The notes below the pieces were generated by a model, which saw only the letters and a list, made by a program, of their open reading frames with translations, made no database searches and was not told the origin of the DNA. Both the position numbers and the translations under genes were made by a program. From Microbulbifer aggregans (GTDB taxonomy: Bacteria > Pseudomonadota > Gammaproteobacteria > Pseudomonadales > Cellvibrionaceae): a stretch of 64,000 bases of DNA. The stretch spans positions 2,387,501 through 2,451,500 of the forward strand of contig NZ_CP014143.1 in assembly GCF_001750105.1 (NCBI RefSeq), read 5' to 3'. Positions 20,642 to 29,197 of this stretch are shown here, piece by piece. Position 1 is the first letter of the stretch; every line of letters begins with the position of its first letter.

Positions 20642-22648
20642 ATGATTGATGCAAAACCGGCGCTTTTATCCTTAAAAAAGTCAAGGGGTGTTGGCTTAAT
20701 AGAAGTCTTGATTGCAATGTTTGTATTGGCGATTGGTGTGCTGGCCCTGGGAAGGATGCAGGGTGATTTCTTGGGAATCAGCGCCACCAATAAAGCCCGG
20801 GCAGAGGCATTGGCGATTGCGCAGGGGCGCCTGGAGGACATGCGCAACTATATGCACGTAGCCAATACGCTGGCAGAGTTCAATGCCCTCTATCCAATTG
20901 CAGTGAATGCCAATGTGCAATCAATTGATGGTGTCAACGCGACTTTCCGTAGAACGGAGACAGTCGCGGCCAAAGGAGAGCTCAGGACCGTCACAGTAAA
21001 CGTCGTATGGGAGAATGCCAGGGGAGAGACCGAGAGCGTCTTACTAGATACTGAGTTGGCATATAACTCGCCGGGTGCACCGGCCTCTCTCGCGGTGGTT
21101 CAGGAGGGGCCGCTCGTTCCGTCACCAACTGGGCGAGCCAAGTTAGGTGAGGGTACCCTGCCTGACGGTGCGGAGACCACGCCAAATAATGATGGTACAA
21201 AGATGTACATCGCCGACGGGGACCGAAACCTTGTTTCCGGGGATAAGATCGTACTGACCCTGGAGGATGCCTGTAGTACAGCGGGCGGAACCTGTGAAAA
21301 TTTTGTTCAAATTAGGGGGAAGGTCTATATCGATAACGGGACGCAGAAATCGCTTGACCCCGAAGATATTCATTTGCAGGCATCCGATGCTGCTTTCTGT
21401 ACCCGTTATTATTTGGACTCAGCTGGCGAGGCCCAGACGCTGGATGGTGCGAATTCCAGTGATCTTTTAACCGCAGAAGGCGACTATACCTACTTTCATT
21501 ACACCTGTTATCTCGGTGGTGGCTGGCACGGCAATGTTGGAATCTTACTGGCGGGTGGGATCAAGCAGAGGGATAAGGTTTGCCTGGGCGATCCTGTTTC
21601 CCAAAATGAATGGGAAGCTCCTGTAATTGCCGTTCGCCGCGCGTACCGCGGGATGATTTATGGAAAAGACAGCGACGGAACTCCTCTTACAACCGACAGT
21701 GGATACATCTATACCTCATACGGTATTGCTGATGGCATTGTGCTGCCGGATCCAGACACAGATGATCATTCCCATGATTTCGTTATTTCTGCGATGTCCG
21801 CTGAAAGCACTGAAGGTGCAAACTGTATCTCTCAGTCAGTGATGGTGCGGGGCGATGCCAATATTGATGGCATACCGGGTGACCTCTTTACGGGCAATCC
21901 TCACGATTTTGTTTGCTTGAATGATGGCATGCTCGATACGTATGACCCCGATAAGTATGGTCACGACACCACCTGTCCCTATGATCCCACTAGTCCACCC
22001 GTAGAGCGTCATATTCTCAGCGGGTTGGTAGATGTTTCGGTGCAAGACCCTCAGATCTTTTCCGAAGAGGTGCTGGCTTCAATCAGTGTGAACACCTCCG
22101 ATGGGCCAGGTAACTGCCTGTTGGGTTTGTTCTCCGGAGGCGGCAGTCAGTACCAGGCAAATTTTGAATGTGACGTGTACGATTGGGGAGCTGGCTGGAA
22201 CGGGATGATCTACACAACTGCACAGGGAAATGAGTTGAAGCTCTCATGTTCGCCAAGCCCACTGCCGCTTACCGCTGTGACCGATGATGATGTGGTCAGT
22301 AACGTTGACTGCGTCGTCGACAATTACGCATTGATCAGTGGCAGGGTTACAACCGTCGATCAGAACAAGGTCCTGTCTGCGGTCTCAATTCCCGATGGTC
22401 ACTGTAGTGTCAGCAATTCGGGATTGTCTTATGAATGTGTGACCGGTGCCTATGATGTTGACTGGGATGGGACCCTGACTTTCCTGCTGAGTGATGGTGT
22501 TGTTTGTGCCGCTATTGGTACAAGTCCTAGCGGCAGCCTAACTCTTGTAAATGGATCAGGCAGCGCGGATGCAGTAGCGGTGGCTATCACTGGCTACAAT
22601 CAGCTGGATATCAATATTCAGGATCGTGTTAACGACTGTCCAGGATGA
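20642..22648 (+). CDS. pilV: PilV-like minor pilin with a very large C-terminal extension
   Basis: 668 residues, against roughly 150-200 for ordinary PilV. Leader MIDAKPALLSLKKSRG, then VGLIEVLIAMFVLAIGVLALG with Glu5, and a normal PilV helix (GRMQGDFL, RAEALAIAQGRLEDMRNY). After about residue 150 comes a 500-residue extracellular part with three copies of a pattern Y/F-x-C...W-x-G-x(2-4)-I/L...C (nt about 21307-21595, 22010-22255, 22328-22515), each preceded by an (I)SGxV strand. This could be an Ig-like adhesive module. GTG at 20621 is an alternative start. No PilY1 gene follows, so this protein may be the tip adhesin; this is inference. Confidence 0.85.
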   Translation: MIDAKPALLSLKKSRGVGLIEVLIAMFVLAIGVLALGRMQGDFLGISATNKARAEALAIAQGRLEDMRNYMHVANTLAEFNALYPIAVNANVQSIDGVNATFRRTETVAAKGELRTVTVNVVWENARGETESVLLDTELAYNSPGAPASLAVVQEGPLVPSPTGRAKLGEGTLPDGAETTPNNDGTKMYIADGDRNLVSGDKIVLTLEDACSTAGGTCENFVQIRGKVYIDNGTQKSLDPEDIHLQASDAAFCTRYYLDSAGEAQTLDGANSSDLLTAEGDYTYFHYTCYLGGGWHGNVGILLAGGIKQRDKVCLGDPVSQNEWEAPVIAVRRAYRGMIYGKDSDGTPLTTDSGYIYTSYGIADGIVLPDPDTDDHSHDFVISAMSAESTEGANCISQSVMVRGDANIDGIPGDLFTGNPHDFVCLNDGMLDTYDPDKYGHDTTCPYDPTSPPVERHILSGLVDVSVQDPQIFSEEVLASISVNTSDGPGNCLLGLFSGGGSQYQANFECDVYDWGAGWNGMIYTTAQGNELKLSCSPSPLPLTAVTDDDVVSNVDCVVDNYALISGRVTTVDQNKVLSAVSIPDGHCSVSNSGLSYECVTGAYDVDWDGTLTFLLSDGVVCAAIGTSPSGSLTLVNGSGSADAVAVAITGYNQLDINIQDRVNDCPG

Positions 22649-22696
22649 GGGTAGGGGTAGCTTTGCTCAAAATAGAATGTAGCCGTGGGCTGGGTA

Positions 22697-23116
22697 ATGA
22701 ATAGTAAAGGTTTCACTCTGATTGAACTAATGATCGCAGTAGCAATTGTGGCCATATTGGCTGCTATTGCGGTTCCGTCTTATCAGGATTCAGTCAGGAA
22801 ATCCCGTCGCTCTGATGCTACCGCCGCCCTGTTGCGGTTACAGCTCGAACAGGAGAAGTTACGCGCTAACTGTCGATTTTATGCCGGCACGCTGGCCGGG
22901 GCGGAGAGTTGCGGCACAGATGCTGCTAGCAGTAGTTTGAACTTCAGTACAGCTAGCGAGAAGGGCTTCTACAATATCTCCGTGACTGCAGCCAGTGGCA
23001 ATGGTTACACCATCACCGCGGACCCCACTGGCAGCCAGGCTGCTGATACTGACTGCGATCCCATCCAGTATGTCTATCCTGCTGGCACGAAGACGCCAGC
23101 TGGCTGCTGGGACTGA
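22697..23116 (+). CDS. pilE: Type IV minor pilin PilE
   Basis: 139 residues. MNSKG is a five-residue leader before FTLIELMIAVAIVAILAAIAVPSYQD, the canonical type IV pilin N-terminus with Glu5. The small head has the C...C pair (CRFYAGTLAGAESCG) and a C-terminal disulfide pair (DCDP...GCWD) typical of PilE minor pilins. It closes the operon, 48 bases after the pilV stop. A GTG at 22685 would add four residues. Confidence 0.92.
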   Translation: MNSKGFTLIELMIAVAIVAILAAIAVPSYQDSVRKSRRSDATAALLRLQLEQEKLRANCRFYAGTLAGAESCGTDAASSSLNFSTASEKGFYNISVTAASGNGYTITADPTGSQAADTDCDPIQYVYPAGTKTPAGCWD

Positions 23117-23354
23117 TCTCTGCGCGCCCTCTGTCCCCCCGGAGTCTTCCATGCTCTGGCCGCTGAGACTCTGAACCGGTTAATGAGTTATCTCTGAGCC
23201 GTAGCTGGCGGGGTCCTCTTTGTGGCTTCTCTTTTTTTCTCGTTGCTGTTTCTGTTGGTGAGGCAGCGACGAGCACTGGACAGGTCACACTCTGGTTCTC
23301 ATCATCCAGAAGATTCCTTTTTGCTCGCGAGTGATGTTCTGGTGGCAATTTGGT

Positions 23355-23710
23355 GATGGTGGTGTTGGCGCGGATGGATTCGAAACATGCCAGGCATGTT
23401 CCGCCCCTTTGGGATGGCTTGGTCTCACTTTGCTGGTGCTAGTTGATCGAACCTGAGGAGGTTCGTTCACCGCCCTACCTTGTCATACAAAAAAGGCCCC
23501 ATCCTTTCGGATGCTTTTGCTGGGGTGATGTGGTGTCGGTGGGGGGAGGATGGACTCGAAACACGCCTTGGCGTGTTTCGCCCCTGCGGGCTCGCGGCGG
23601 GCCGCTCGGTCTCAACTCGCTGGTGCGAGTTGATCGAACCTGGGGAGGTTCGTTCACCGCCCGACCTTGCTATACAAAAAAGGCCCCATCCTTTCGGAAG
23701 GGGCCTTTCT
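23355..23710 (-). repeat. Tandem 176-178 bp repeats derived from the tRNA-Arg 3' end (rtT-like)
   Basis: The T-arm word GATTCGAA of tRNA-Arg at 23731 recurs as GACTCGAA at 23553 and GATTCGAA at 23377: spacings of 178 and 176 bases. Between them the blocks GTTGATCGAACCTG(A/G)GGAGG (near 23440 and 23627) and CAAAAAAGGCCCCATCCTTTCGG (near 23488 and 23675) are also repeated. The arrangement, a tRNA gene followed on the transcribed strand by repeats carrying its own 3' piece, matches the rtT repeats behind E. coli tyrT. Each unit on the minus strand opens a short frame starting MNEPPQVRST (ATG at 23470 and 23657). Confidence 0.82.
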
Positions 23711-23713
23711 TTG
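23674..23713 (-). terminator. Bidirectional terminator downstream of tRNA-Arg
   Basis: AAAGGCCCC/GGGGCCTTT stem around a TTTCGGAA-type loop, with A-run on one side and T-run on the other, so it reads as a terminator on both strands. It lies three bases beyond the tRNA 3' CCA in the direction of tRNA transcription. A truncated copy occurs near 23488-23510 in the next repeat unit. Confidence 0.8.
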
Positions 23714-23715
23714 TA

Positions 23716-23792
23716 TGGCGCGCTCGGGAGGATTCGAACCTCCGACCGCCTGGTTCGTAGCCAGGTACTCTATCCAGCTGAGCTACGAGCGC
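23716..23792 (-). tRNA. tRNA-Arg (anticodon ACG)
   Basis: 77 bases on the minus strand with an encoded CCA. Acceptor stem GCGCTCG/CGAGCGC, D-arm GCTCAGCTGGATAGAGT, anticodon loop CTACGAA giving ACG (read as ICG after deamination), and T-arm GGAGGTTCGAATCCTCC. All stems pair. The GC-rich terminal CGAGCGCGCCA has discriminator G. Confidence 0.97.
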
Positions 23793-23808
23793 GTCGTTGT
23801 GGTTGCGA

Positions 23809-23837
23809 ACTATAGTGAGTTGTCCTGCTGGAGTCAA
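23809..23837 (-). promoter_or_regulatory. Sigma-70 promoter of tRNA-Arg
   Basis: On the minus strand: TTGACT, 17-base spacer, TATAGT, ending 16 bases before the tRNA 5' end. Both boxes are one to two bases from consensus, and a run of A/T lies just upstream of the -35 like an UP element. Confidence 0.8.
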
Positions 23838-24040
23838 CTCTTTTTTTAAGTCTCTTTGAGAAAAAAGTCCTTAAAAATCCGCAAGTTACCGGGCTTTCCT
23901 GCCTTCCTCGGAGAGGGCCTTCGACCTCGATAGGGCGCGCATTCTGCCGTGGGTTTCGGCGCTTTGCAAGCCCTATTTTTAAAATAGTCGCTTTTCCCGT
24001 GATGGGCCTCACCGGGCGGCCTTGGAGCGCGTCGGAGCGC

Positions 24041-25759
24041 TCAGCGTCGGAAGAAACGGAGTAGCTCCTTTAGCGGCAGGGTGTTGAGGACATCCCTCGG
24101 CTCCAGCCATCCGCGCCGGGCCTGGTCTACACCGAAGCGCAGGTAGTCGAAGCCCCGGGTGCTGTGGGCATCGGCGGCAATCGAGACCTTTACGCCCAGG
24201 TCGCGGGCCATGCGGCAGCCCTCGTCAGTGAGGTCCAGCCTTTCCGGCTGTGCATTGAGCTCAACGGCACACCCCCGCTCGGCGGCGGCTTCCAGAATCA
24301 TTTTCAGGTCAATGTCGTAGGCCTCCCGCCGGTTGATCAGGCGCCCGCTCGGGTGGGCCAGGATATGGCAGTGGGGGCTGTCCATAGCACGGAGGATGCG
24401 CCGGGTCTGTTTCTCCTGAGTCAGATCGAATTTGTGGTGTACGGCGCAGAGTACGAAATCCAGCTCCGCGAGTACGCTGTCGGGAAGGTCCAGTTTGCCG
24501 TCCTCGAGGATATCGACCTCTATGGATTTCAGTAGCCGCAACTCGCTGAACTCATCGTTCAGCTTGTCGATTACCTCCAGCTGCCTGCGCAGGCGCTTTT
24601 CATTCAGGCCGTGGGCCACCGTGAGGTGTTTGGAATGGTCGGTGATGGCCAGGTACTCAAGGCCAAATTCCATGGCCGCTTTGGCCATGGCTCTCAGGGT
24701 ATCGTGGCCGTCGGTAGCATTGGTATGAGTGTGCAGATTACCGCGCAGGTCTTTCAGGGTGACCAGGTCTGGTAACCGGCCGTCCCGAGCGGCGTCCAGC
24801 TCTCCATGATTTTCCCGCAATTCCGGGGCGATCAGGGGGAGGCCAACGGCTTTATAGACCGAGCTTTCTGTCTGGCCAGCGATGCGCTTGTCCCCCTCAA
24901 ACACACCGTATTCATTGATCTTGTAGCCCCGTTCCATGCCCAGCTTGCGCACGGCGATATTGTGATCCTTGGAACCGGTAAAGTAATGCTGTGCAGAACC
25001 GAAGCAGACCTGCGGGACCAGGCGCAGATCAACCTGCATCCCGGATCGCAAATACACCGTGGAGCGGGTCTCGCCCTGGGAGTCGACCTCTGCGACCTCA
25101 TCGTATCCGGTGAAATGCTCCATCACGTTGTTGTCGGCTTTGGCAGTGACCAGGATGTCCAGGTCGCCGACGGTTTCCTTGCGTCGCCGGTAGCTGCCGG
25201 CGATGACGATATCTTTTACGCCTCTGGCTTTTTCTAGATATTCCACCAGCGGCGTGGAGATCTGTTCGGCTTCGATCAGTTTGGTGCGTTGCTCATTGCC
25301 GGAGAATTTTTTCAGGCGCCGGCGGATCTTTTCTTCGCTTTTTTCCCCGAAGCCCTCCACTTCTTGCACCTTGCCATTTTCTACCGCTTCCCGCAGTTCC
25401 TCGAGACTGTCGATGCCCAGGGCCTCATGCAGTGCTTTGACCCGTTTCGCACCCAGTCCCTGTATTTTCATCAGCTCGCTGAGGGCCGGTGGCGTGCGCG
25501 CTTCCACTTCCTCCAGCAGAGGGAGCTCACCACTGGTCACCAATATTTGGATTTTTTTGGCGAGGTCGTCGCCGATATCCGGTAGCTCGGTAAGGTCGAC
25601 ATCATCGGCGAGCAGGTCAGCCATGCTGCGGGGGTAGCCACGAATGGTACGCGCGGCATTGCGATAGGCGCGTACCCGGAAGGGATTGGCGCCCTCGATC
25701 TCCAGGAGGTCGGCCAGCCGATCGAAGCGATCGGCGATTTCGCTGTTGTGCATCGGCAT
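24041..25759 (-). CDS. polX: DNA polymerase/3'-5' exonuclease PolX
   Basis: 572 residues, the standard bacterial PolX length. An N-terminal 8-kDa domain and helix-hairpin-helix motifs (LPDIGDDLAKKI, IQGLGAKRVKAL, VEGFGEKSEEKI) are followed by the family X nucleotidyltransferase core with GSYRRRKETVGDLDIL (Gly-Ser and the DxD metal pair). The C-terminal PHP domain (about 335-572: LRGNLHTHTNATDGHDT, AITDHSKHL, AHPSGRLINRRE, ADAHST) supplies Mn-dependent 3'-5' exonuclease and AP endonuclease activity. It acts in gap-filling DNA repair. Monocistronic; it has its own start about 100 bases from the 3' end of the dus gene upstream. Confidence 0.94.
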   Translation of the reverse strand: MPMHNSEIADRFDRLADLLEIEGANPFRVRAYRNAARTIRGYPRSMADLLADDVDLTELPDIGDDLAKKIQILVTSGELPLLEEVEARTPPALSELMKIQGLGAKRVKALHEALGIDSLEELREAVENGKVQEVEGFGEKSEEKIRRRLKKFSGNEQRTKLIEAEQISTPLVEYLEKARGVKDIVIAGSYRRRKETVGDLDILVTAKADNNVMEHFTGYDEVAEVDSQGETRSTVYLRSGMQVDLRLVPQVCFGSAQHYFTGSKDHNIAVRKLGMERGYKINEYGVFEGDKRIAGQTESSVYKAVGLPLIAPELRENHGELDAARDGRLPDLVTLKDLRGNLHTHTNATDGHDTLRAMAKAAMEFGLEYLAITDHSKHLTVAHGLNEKRLRRQLEVIDKLNDEFSELRLLKSIEVDILEDGKLDLPDSVLAELDFVLCAVHHKFDLTQEKQTRRILRAMDSPHCHILAHPSGRLINRREAYDIDLKMILEAAAERGCAVELNAQPERLDLTDEGCRMARDLGVKVSIAADAHSTRGFDYLRFGVDQARRGWLEPRDVLNTLPLKELLRFFRR

Positions 25760-25862
25760 GGCAGGCAGCTCGTTCTTCGGGAGTGAGTTTTATTGCCGGT
25801 GCAGTATAGAAGGCGGCCTCGACCTGATTCGGGAGGGAGGGCGGTTGTGTTTAGGCTGTTGC

Positions 25863-26864
25863 TCAGGCTGCGACGGTGGCTGCCTCTGCAGACGTCTGTC
25901 GCGCGAATGCGGCCTCAATCGGCTCTGCCTCCCGGTGGCGCTTGATCTCCTCGAAGAAGAGCTGCGCTTCGGGGTAACCGATTTTCAGGTAAGCGAGCCA
26001 CTGCTTGATGCGATTACCCAGGTACTTTGCCGGATACTCCTCGCGGGTGGTGCAGTAGTAATTCCAAAGCACTGAAACGACCTGCTGCCACGGCATGGGG
26101 GTGTAAGCTTCGCCGGCACAGAATGCCCTGATCTGCAGAGGCAGGTCGGGGCGTGCGAGCAGGCTGCGACCGAACATGAAGGCTTCACAGCCGGTGACCT
26201 CCCTGCAGCGCCGGAAGTCCTCCACAGTCCAGATGTCCCCATTGGCAATGACGGGGATCGACAATGCCTCGCGGATCTCACCGACATACTCCCAGTAGGC
26301 TGGGGGGCGATAGCCATCCACCTTGGAGCGGGCGTGCACGGCGAGTTCACTGGCGCCGCCGTGCTCAGCCGCACGGGCATTGTCCATGTAGCTGCAGCGA
26401 TCCTGGTAGCCGAGGCGGATCTTGGCGGTGACAGGAATGGTGTCCGGCACGGCCCCGCGTACGGCCCCGACAATGGCTTCAACCCGGTGTGGGCTCTGCA
26501 GCAGGCAGGCGCCGCCATCGCTGTTGTTGACGGATTTGGCCGGGCAGCCGAAGTTGAGGTCGATGGCCTTGGCCCCCGCAGCCACTGCACGGGCGGCATT
26601 TTCCGCCATCGATTCCGGGTTTCCGCCCAGCAGCTGCAGCCGAACCGGGGTGCCAGAGGGTGTCACTGCGCCATTCTCGAGTTCCGGGCAGAGTCTGTTG
26701 AAGACGCGTCGCGGTAAGCGGGTATGGGTGACCCGCACAAACTCGGTGACACAGATATCGATGCCGCCAATGCCGGACAGTAGTGCCCGCACATGGTGGT
26801 CGATGACGCCCTCCATGGGTGCCTGGTAGATGCGGGGTGGCGGATTTTGTGTCTCACGGGTCAT
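25863..26864 (-). CDS. tRNA-dihydrouridine synthase (DusC-like)
   Basis: 333 residues. A TIM-barrel flavoprotein: the N-terminal APMEGVIDHHVR, the active-site block DLNFGCPAKSVNNSDGGACLL with the catalytic cysteine, VTAKIRLGY, and VIANGDIWTVEDFRRC. This pattern (NFGCP..VN) is that of DusC, which reduces U16 in tRNA, rather than DusA (U20) or DusB (U17). The C-terminal helical domain holds the recognition residues. ATG at 26864 is preferred over a TTG at 26882; neither has a strong ribosome binding site. Confidence 0.88.
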   Translation of the reverse strand: MTRETQNPPPRIYQAPMEGVIDHHVRALLSGIGGIDICVTEFVRVTHTRLPRRVFNRLCPELENGAVTPSGTPVRLQLLGGNPESMAENAARAVAAGAKAIDLNFGCPAKSVNNSDGGACLLQSPHRVEAIVGAVRGAVPDTIPVTAKIRLGYQDRCSYMDNARAAEHGGASELAVHARSKVDGYRPPAYWEYVGEIREALSIPVIANGDIWTVEDFRRCREVTGCEAFMFGRSLLARPDLPLQIRAFCAGEAYTPMPWQQVVSVLWNYYCTTREEYPAKYLGNRIKQWLAYLKIGYPEAQLFFEEIKRHREAEPIEAAFARQTSAEAATVAA

Positions 26865-27030
26865 AAGAGTTCGGGATGGCAATTGCGGGATAAAGCTTTT
26901 CAGGCGTCTATTTTAACACTTGCCGTGGCTCCGCCGTAATATCCTTCATCATCGGATTTGAAATTGGTTTCGGCGGTAATAATTCTATTTGTAATGGTCG
27001 TTTATCGTTGCGCCTGAAACTAATAAGTGT

Positions 27031-27060
27031 TTGATTTTAAAAGGTTGTTGTAACGATAAT
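27031..27060 (+). promoter_or_regulatory. Likely promoter of the oad operon
   Basis: TTGATT, 18-base spacer, GATAAT, in an AT-rich stretch ending 32 bases before the oadG GTG. It matches sigma-70 at 4/6 and 5/6 positions. Confidence 0.55.
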
Positions 27061-27092
27061 AGCGGCCGCTTTTGCGGATATAGGGGAAAATA

Positions 27093-27329
27093 GTGCAAGA
27101 GACGCTACTACAACAGGGATTGGACATCACGCTTTTCGGTATGGGTGTTGTTTTTTCTTTTCTGCTCCTGCTGGTCATCGGCACCGGCATCATGTCCCGC
27201 ATCATAGTTCGCAATTTCCCAGAGACGGAACCCGTTCCCTCCGCACGCCCCAGTGGGCTGGGTGACGAAGCGCGCCTGCGCGCTATCGCCAAAGCGGCTA
27301 TTGATCAGCATCGCAAACGAAATAAATAA
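27093..27329 (+). CDS. oadG: Oxaloacetate decarboxylase gamma subunit
   Basis: 78 residues from a GTG start with AGGGGA about five bases upstream. One membrane helix (LFGMGVVFSFLLLLVIGTGIM) and a polar, basic tail, as in OadG, which anchors the complex and in known systems binds zinc through the C-terminus. The helix signature MGxVFxxLxLL is typical. First gene of oadGAB; 65 bases separate it from oadA. Confidence 0.9.
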   Translation: MQETLLQQGLDITLFGMGVVFSFLLLLVIGTGIMSRIIVRNFPETEPVPSARPSGLGDEARLRAIAKAAIDQHRKRNK

Positions 27330-27394
27330 AGAACTTCCGACGGGCAACCGTAAGCAACGCAGCCTTTCAGAATAATTACCGAGAGAGATGACCC

Positions 27395-29176
27395 ATGACC
27401 GAGGTAAAAAAACCATTGGGAATTACCGATGTGGTCTTGCGCGACGCACATCAGTCACTTCTGGCAACCCGCATGCGACTGGACGATATGCTCCCGATCG
27501 CGGAAAAGCTCGACAAGGTGGGTTTCTGGTCCCTCGAGTCCTGGGGCGGTGCCACTTTTGATGCCTGTATTCGCTATCTGGGTGAGGATCCCTGGGAGCG
27601 TATTCGCGAGCTGAAAAAGGCGATGCCCAACACGCCGCAGCAGATGCTGTTCCGTGGCCAGAATATTCTCGGTTACCGTCACTACGCGGATGACGTAGTG
27701 GAAAAATTTGTCGAGCGCGCAGCGGAGAACGGCATTGACGTATTCCGCGTCTTCGACGCCATGAATGATATGCGCAACCTGCAGACTGCACTGCGCGCGG
27801 TAAAACAGCAGGGCAAGCATGCCCAGGGGACCATTTCCTACACCGTCAGCCCGGTCCACACCATGGATCTCTGGGTGGATCTGGGGCGGCAGCTCGAGGA
27901 TATGGGCGCGGACTCTATTGCCATCAAGGACATGGCCGGACTGCTGCGCCCCTACGAGGGCTATGAGCTGGTTACGCGCCTGAAGGAGGCCGTGGATATT
28001 CCTATCCACATGCAGTGTCACGCCACGACCGGTCTCTCCACCGCTACCGCGCTCAAATGCATCGAGGCCGGTATCGACAATGTGGATACCGCCATTTCCT
28101 CCATGTCCATGACCTACGGTCACAGTCCGACCGAGACCCTGGTGGCCATTCTCGAGGGCACTGACCGCGACACCGGGCTGGATATTCACCTGCTGGAGGA
28201 AATCGCGGCGTATTTCCGCGAGGTGCGCAAGAAGTATGCGAAGTTCGAGGGCTCGCTGCGTGGAGTCGACTCTCGCATCCTGGTGGCGCAGGTTCCCGGC
28301 GGCATGTTGACCAATATGGAAAACCAGTTGCGCGAGCAGGGCGCCGCGGATCGCCTCGACGAGGTGCTGGAGGAGATTCCGCGCGTGCGCGAGGACCTCG
28401 GCTTCATTCCGCTGGTGACGCCCACCTCCCAGATCGTCGGTACCCAGGCGGTATTGAATGTCCTTACTGGCGAGCGCTACAAGTCGATCTCCAAGGAAAC
28501 CGCCGCGGTACTGAAGGGCGAGTATGGTGCTACGCCCGCAGAGGTGAATAAAGAGCTACAGACTCGTGTTCTTGAGGGCGCCCAACCGGTGACCTGTCGC
28601 CCGGCCGATTTACTGTCCCCGGAACTCGATAAACTCAGCGAAGGATTGCGGGAAAAAGCCGGTGCCGAAGATATCGACCTGGAAGAGGGTGAGCGCCAGA
28701 TCGACGATGTACTCACCTATGCGCTCTTTCCGCAGATTGGCCTCAAGTTCCTCAAGAACCGCGATAATCCGGATGCCTTCGAGCCGGTCCCCACGGGTGC
28801 GGCCGAGCACGCCGTCACCAATGACAGGGGCGAGGGGGTGTATACCGTCACTGTTGAAGGCAAGACCTACAGCGTAACCGTCAACGATGGCGGTGATGTG
28901 ACCAATATGGCGGCGGCATCCGCTGCCCCGGCAGCCGGCGCTGCTCCGGCTGCTGCCAGTGGCGGTGAGCCCGTCTCGGCGCCTCTGGCCGGGAACATAT
29001 TCAAGGTGCTGGTCAAGCCTGGTGACCAGGTCGCCGAGGGGCAGACGATCGTGGTGCTGGAGGCCATGAAAATGGAAACCGCGGTGAGCGCGCCCCGTGC
29101 CGGCAGCGTCACTACTGTGTCGGTCAAAGAGGGCGACTCCGTGGCGGTGGGCGATGCCCTGCTGTCGATCGCGTGA
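27395..29176 (+). CDS. oadA: Oxaloacetate decarboxylase alpha subunit (biotin carboxyltransferase)
   Basis: 593 residues. The N-terminal carboxyltransferase TIM barrel has [16 protein letters not shown], the IKDMAGLL motif with the carbamylated-lysine region, and metal histidines in [16 protein letters not shown] conserved domain lies in the middle, followed by an Ala/Pro linker ([16 protein letters not shown]) and a biotinyl domain with EAMKMET (biotinylated Lys about 559). It transfers CO2 from oxaloacetate to biotin; OadB then decarboxylates carboxybiotin and pumps sodium. The ribosome binding site is GAGAGAG. The stop is 21 bases before oadB. Confidence 0.96.
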   Translation: MTEVKKPLGITDVVLRDAHQSLLATRMRLDDMLPIAEKLDKVGFWSLESWGGATFDACIRYLGEDPWERIRELKKAMPNTPQQMLFRGQNILGYRHYADDVVEKFVERAAENGIDVFRVFDAMNDMRNLQTALRAVKQQGKHAQGTISYTVSPVHTMDLWVDLGRQLEDMGADSIAIKDMAGLLRPYEGYELVTRLKEAVDIPIHMQCHATTGLSTATALKCIEAGIDNVDTAISSMSMTYGHSPTETLVAILEGTDRDTGLDIHLLEEIAAYFREVRKKYAKFEGSLRGVDSRILVAQVPGGMLTNMENQLREQGAADRLDEVLEEIPRVREDLGFIPLVTPTSQIVGTQAVLNVLTGERYKSISKETAAVLKGEYGATPAEVNKELQTRVLEGAQPVTCRPADLLSPELDKLSEGLREKAGAEDIDLEEGERQIDDVLTYALFPQIGLKFLKNRDNPDAFEPVPTGAAEHAVTNDRGEGVYTVTVEGKTYSVTVNDGGDVTNMAAASAAPAAGAAPAAASGGEPVSAPLAGNIFKVLVKPGDQVAEGQTIVVLEAMKMETAVSAPRAGSVTTVSVKEGDSVAVGDALLSIA

Positions 29177-29197
29177 AGGCCTTGAAAGGAGTCGCTC

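Larger units (their letters stand above)
23117..23715. other. Non-coding trailer between pilE and tRNA-Arg, with tandem repeats
   Basis: No convincing gene on either strand. The first 230 bases hold nothing I can name. From about 23355 the DNA consists of two degenerate units that repeat the 3' end of tRNA-Arg and its downstream terminator (see the repeat entry). Confidence 0.7.

Noticed and set aside
23443..23849. Plus-strand ORFs including MARSGGFEPPTAWFVARYSIQLSYER
   Set aside because: This is the well-known false protein read from the antisense of a tRNA gene.
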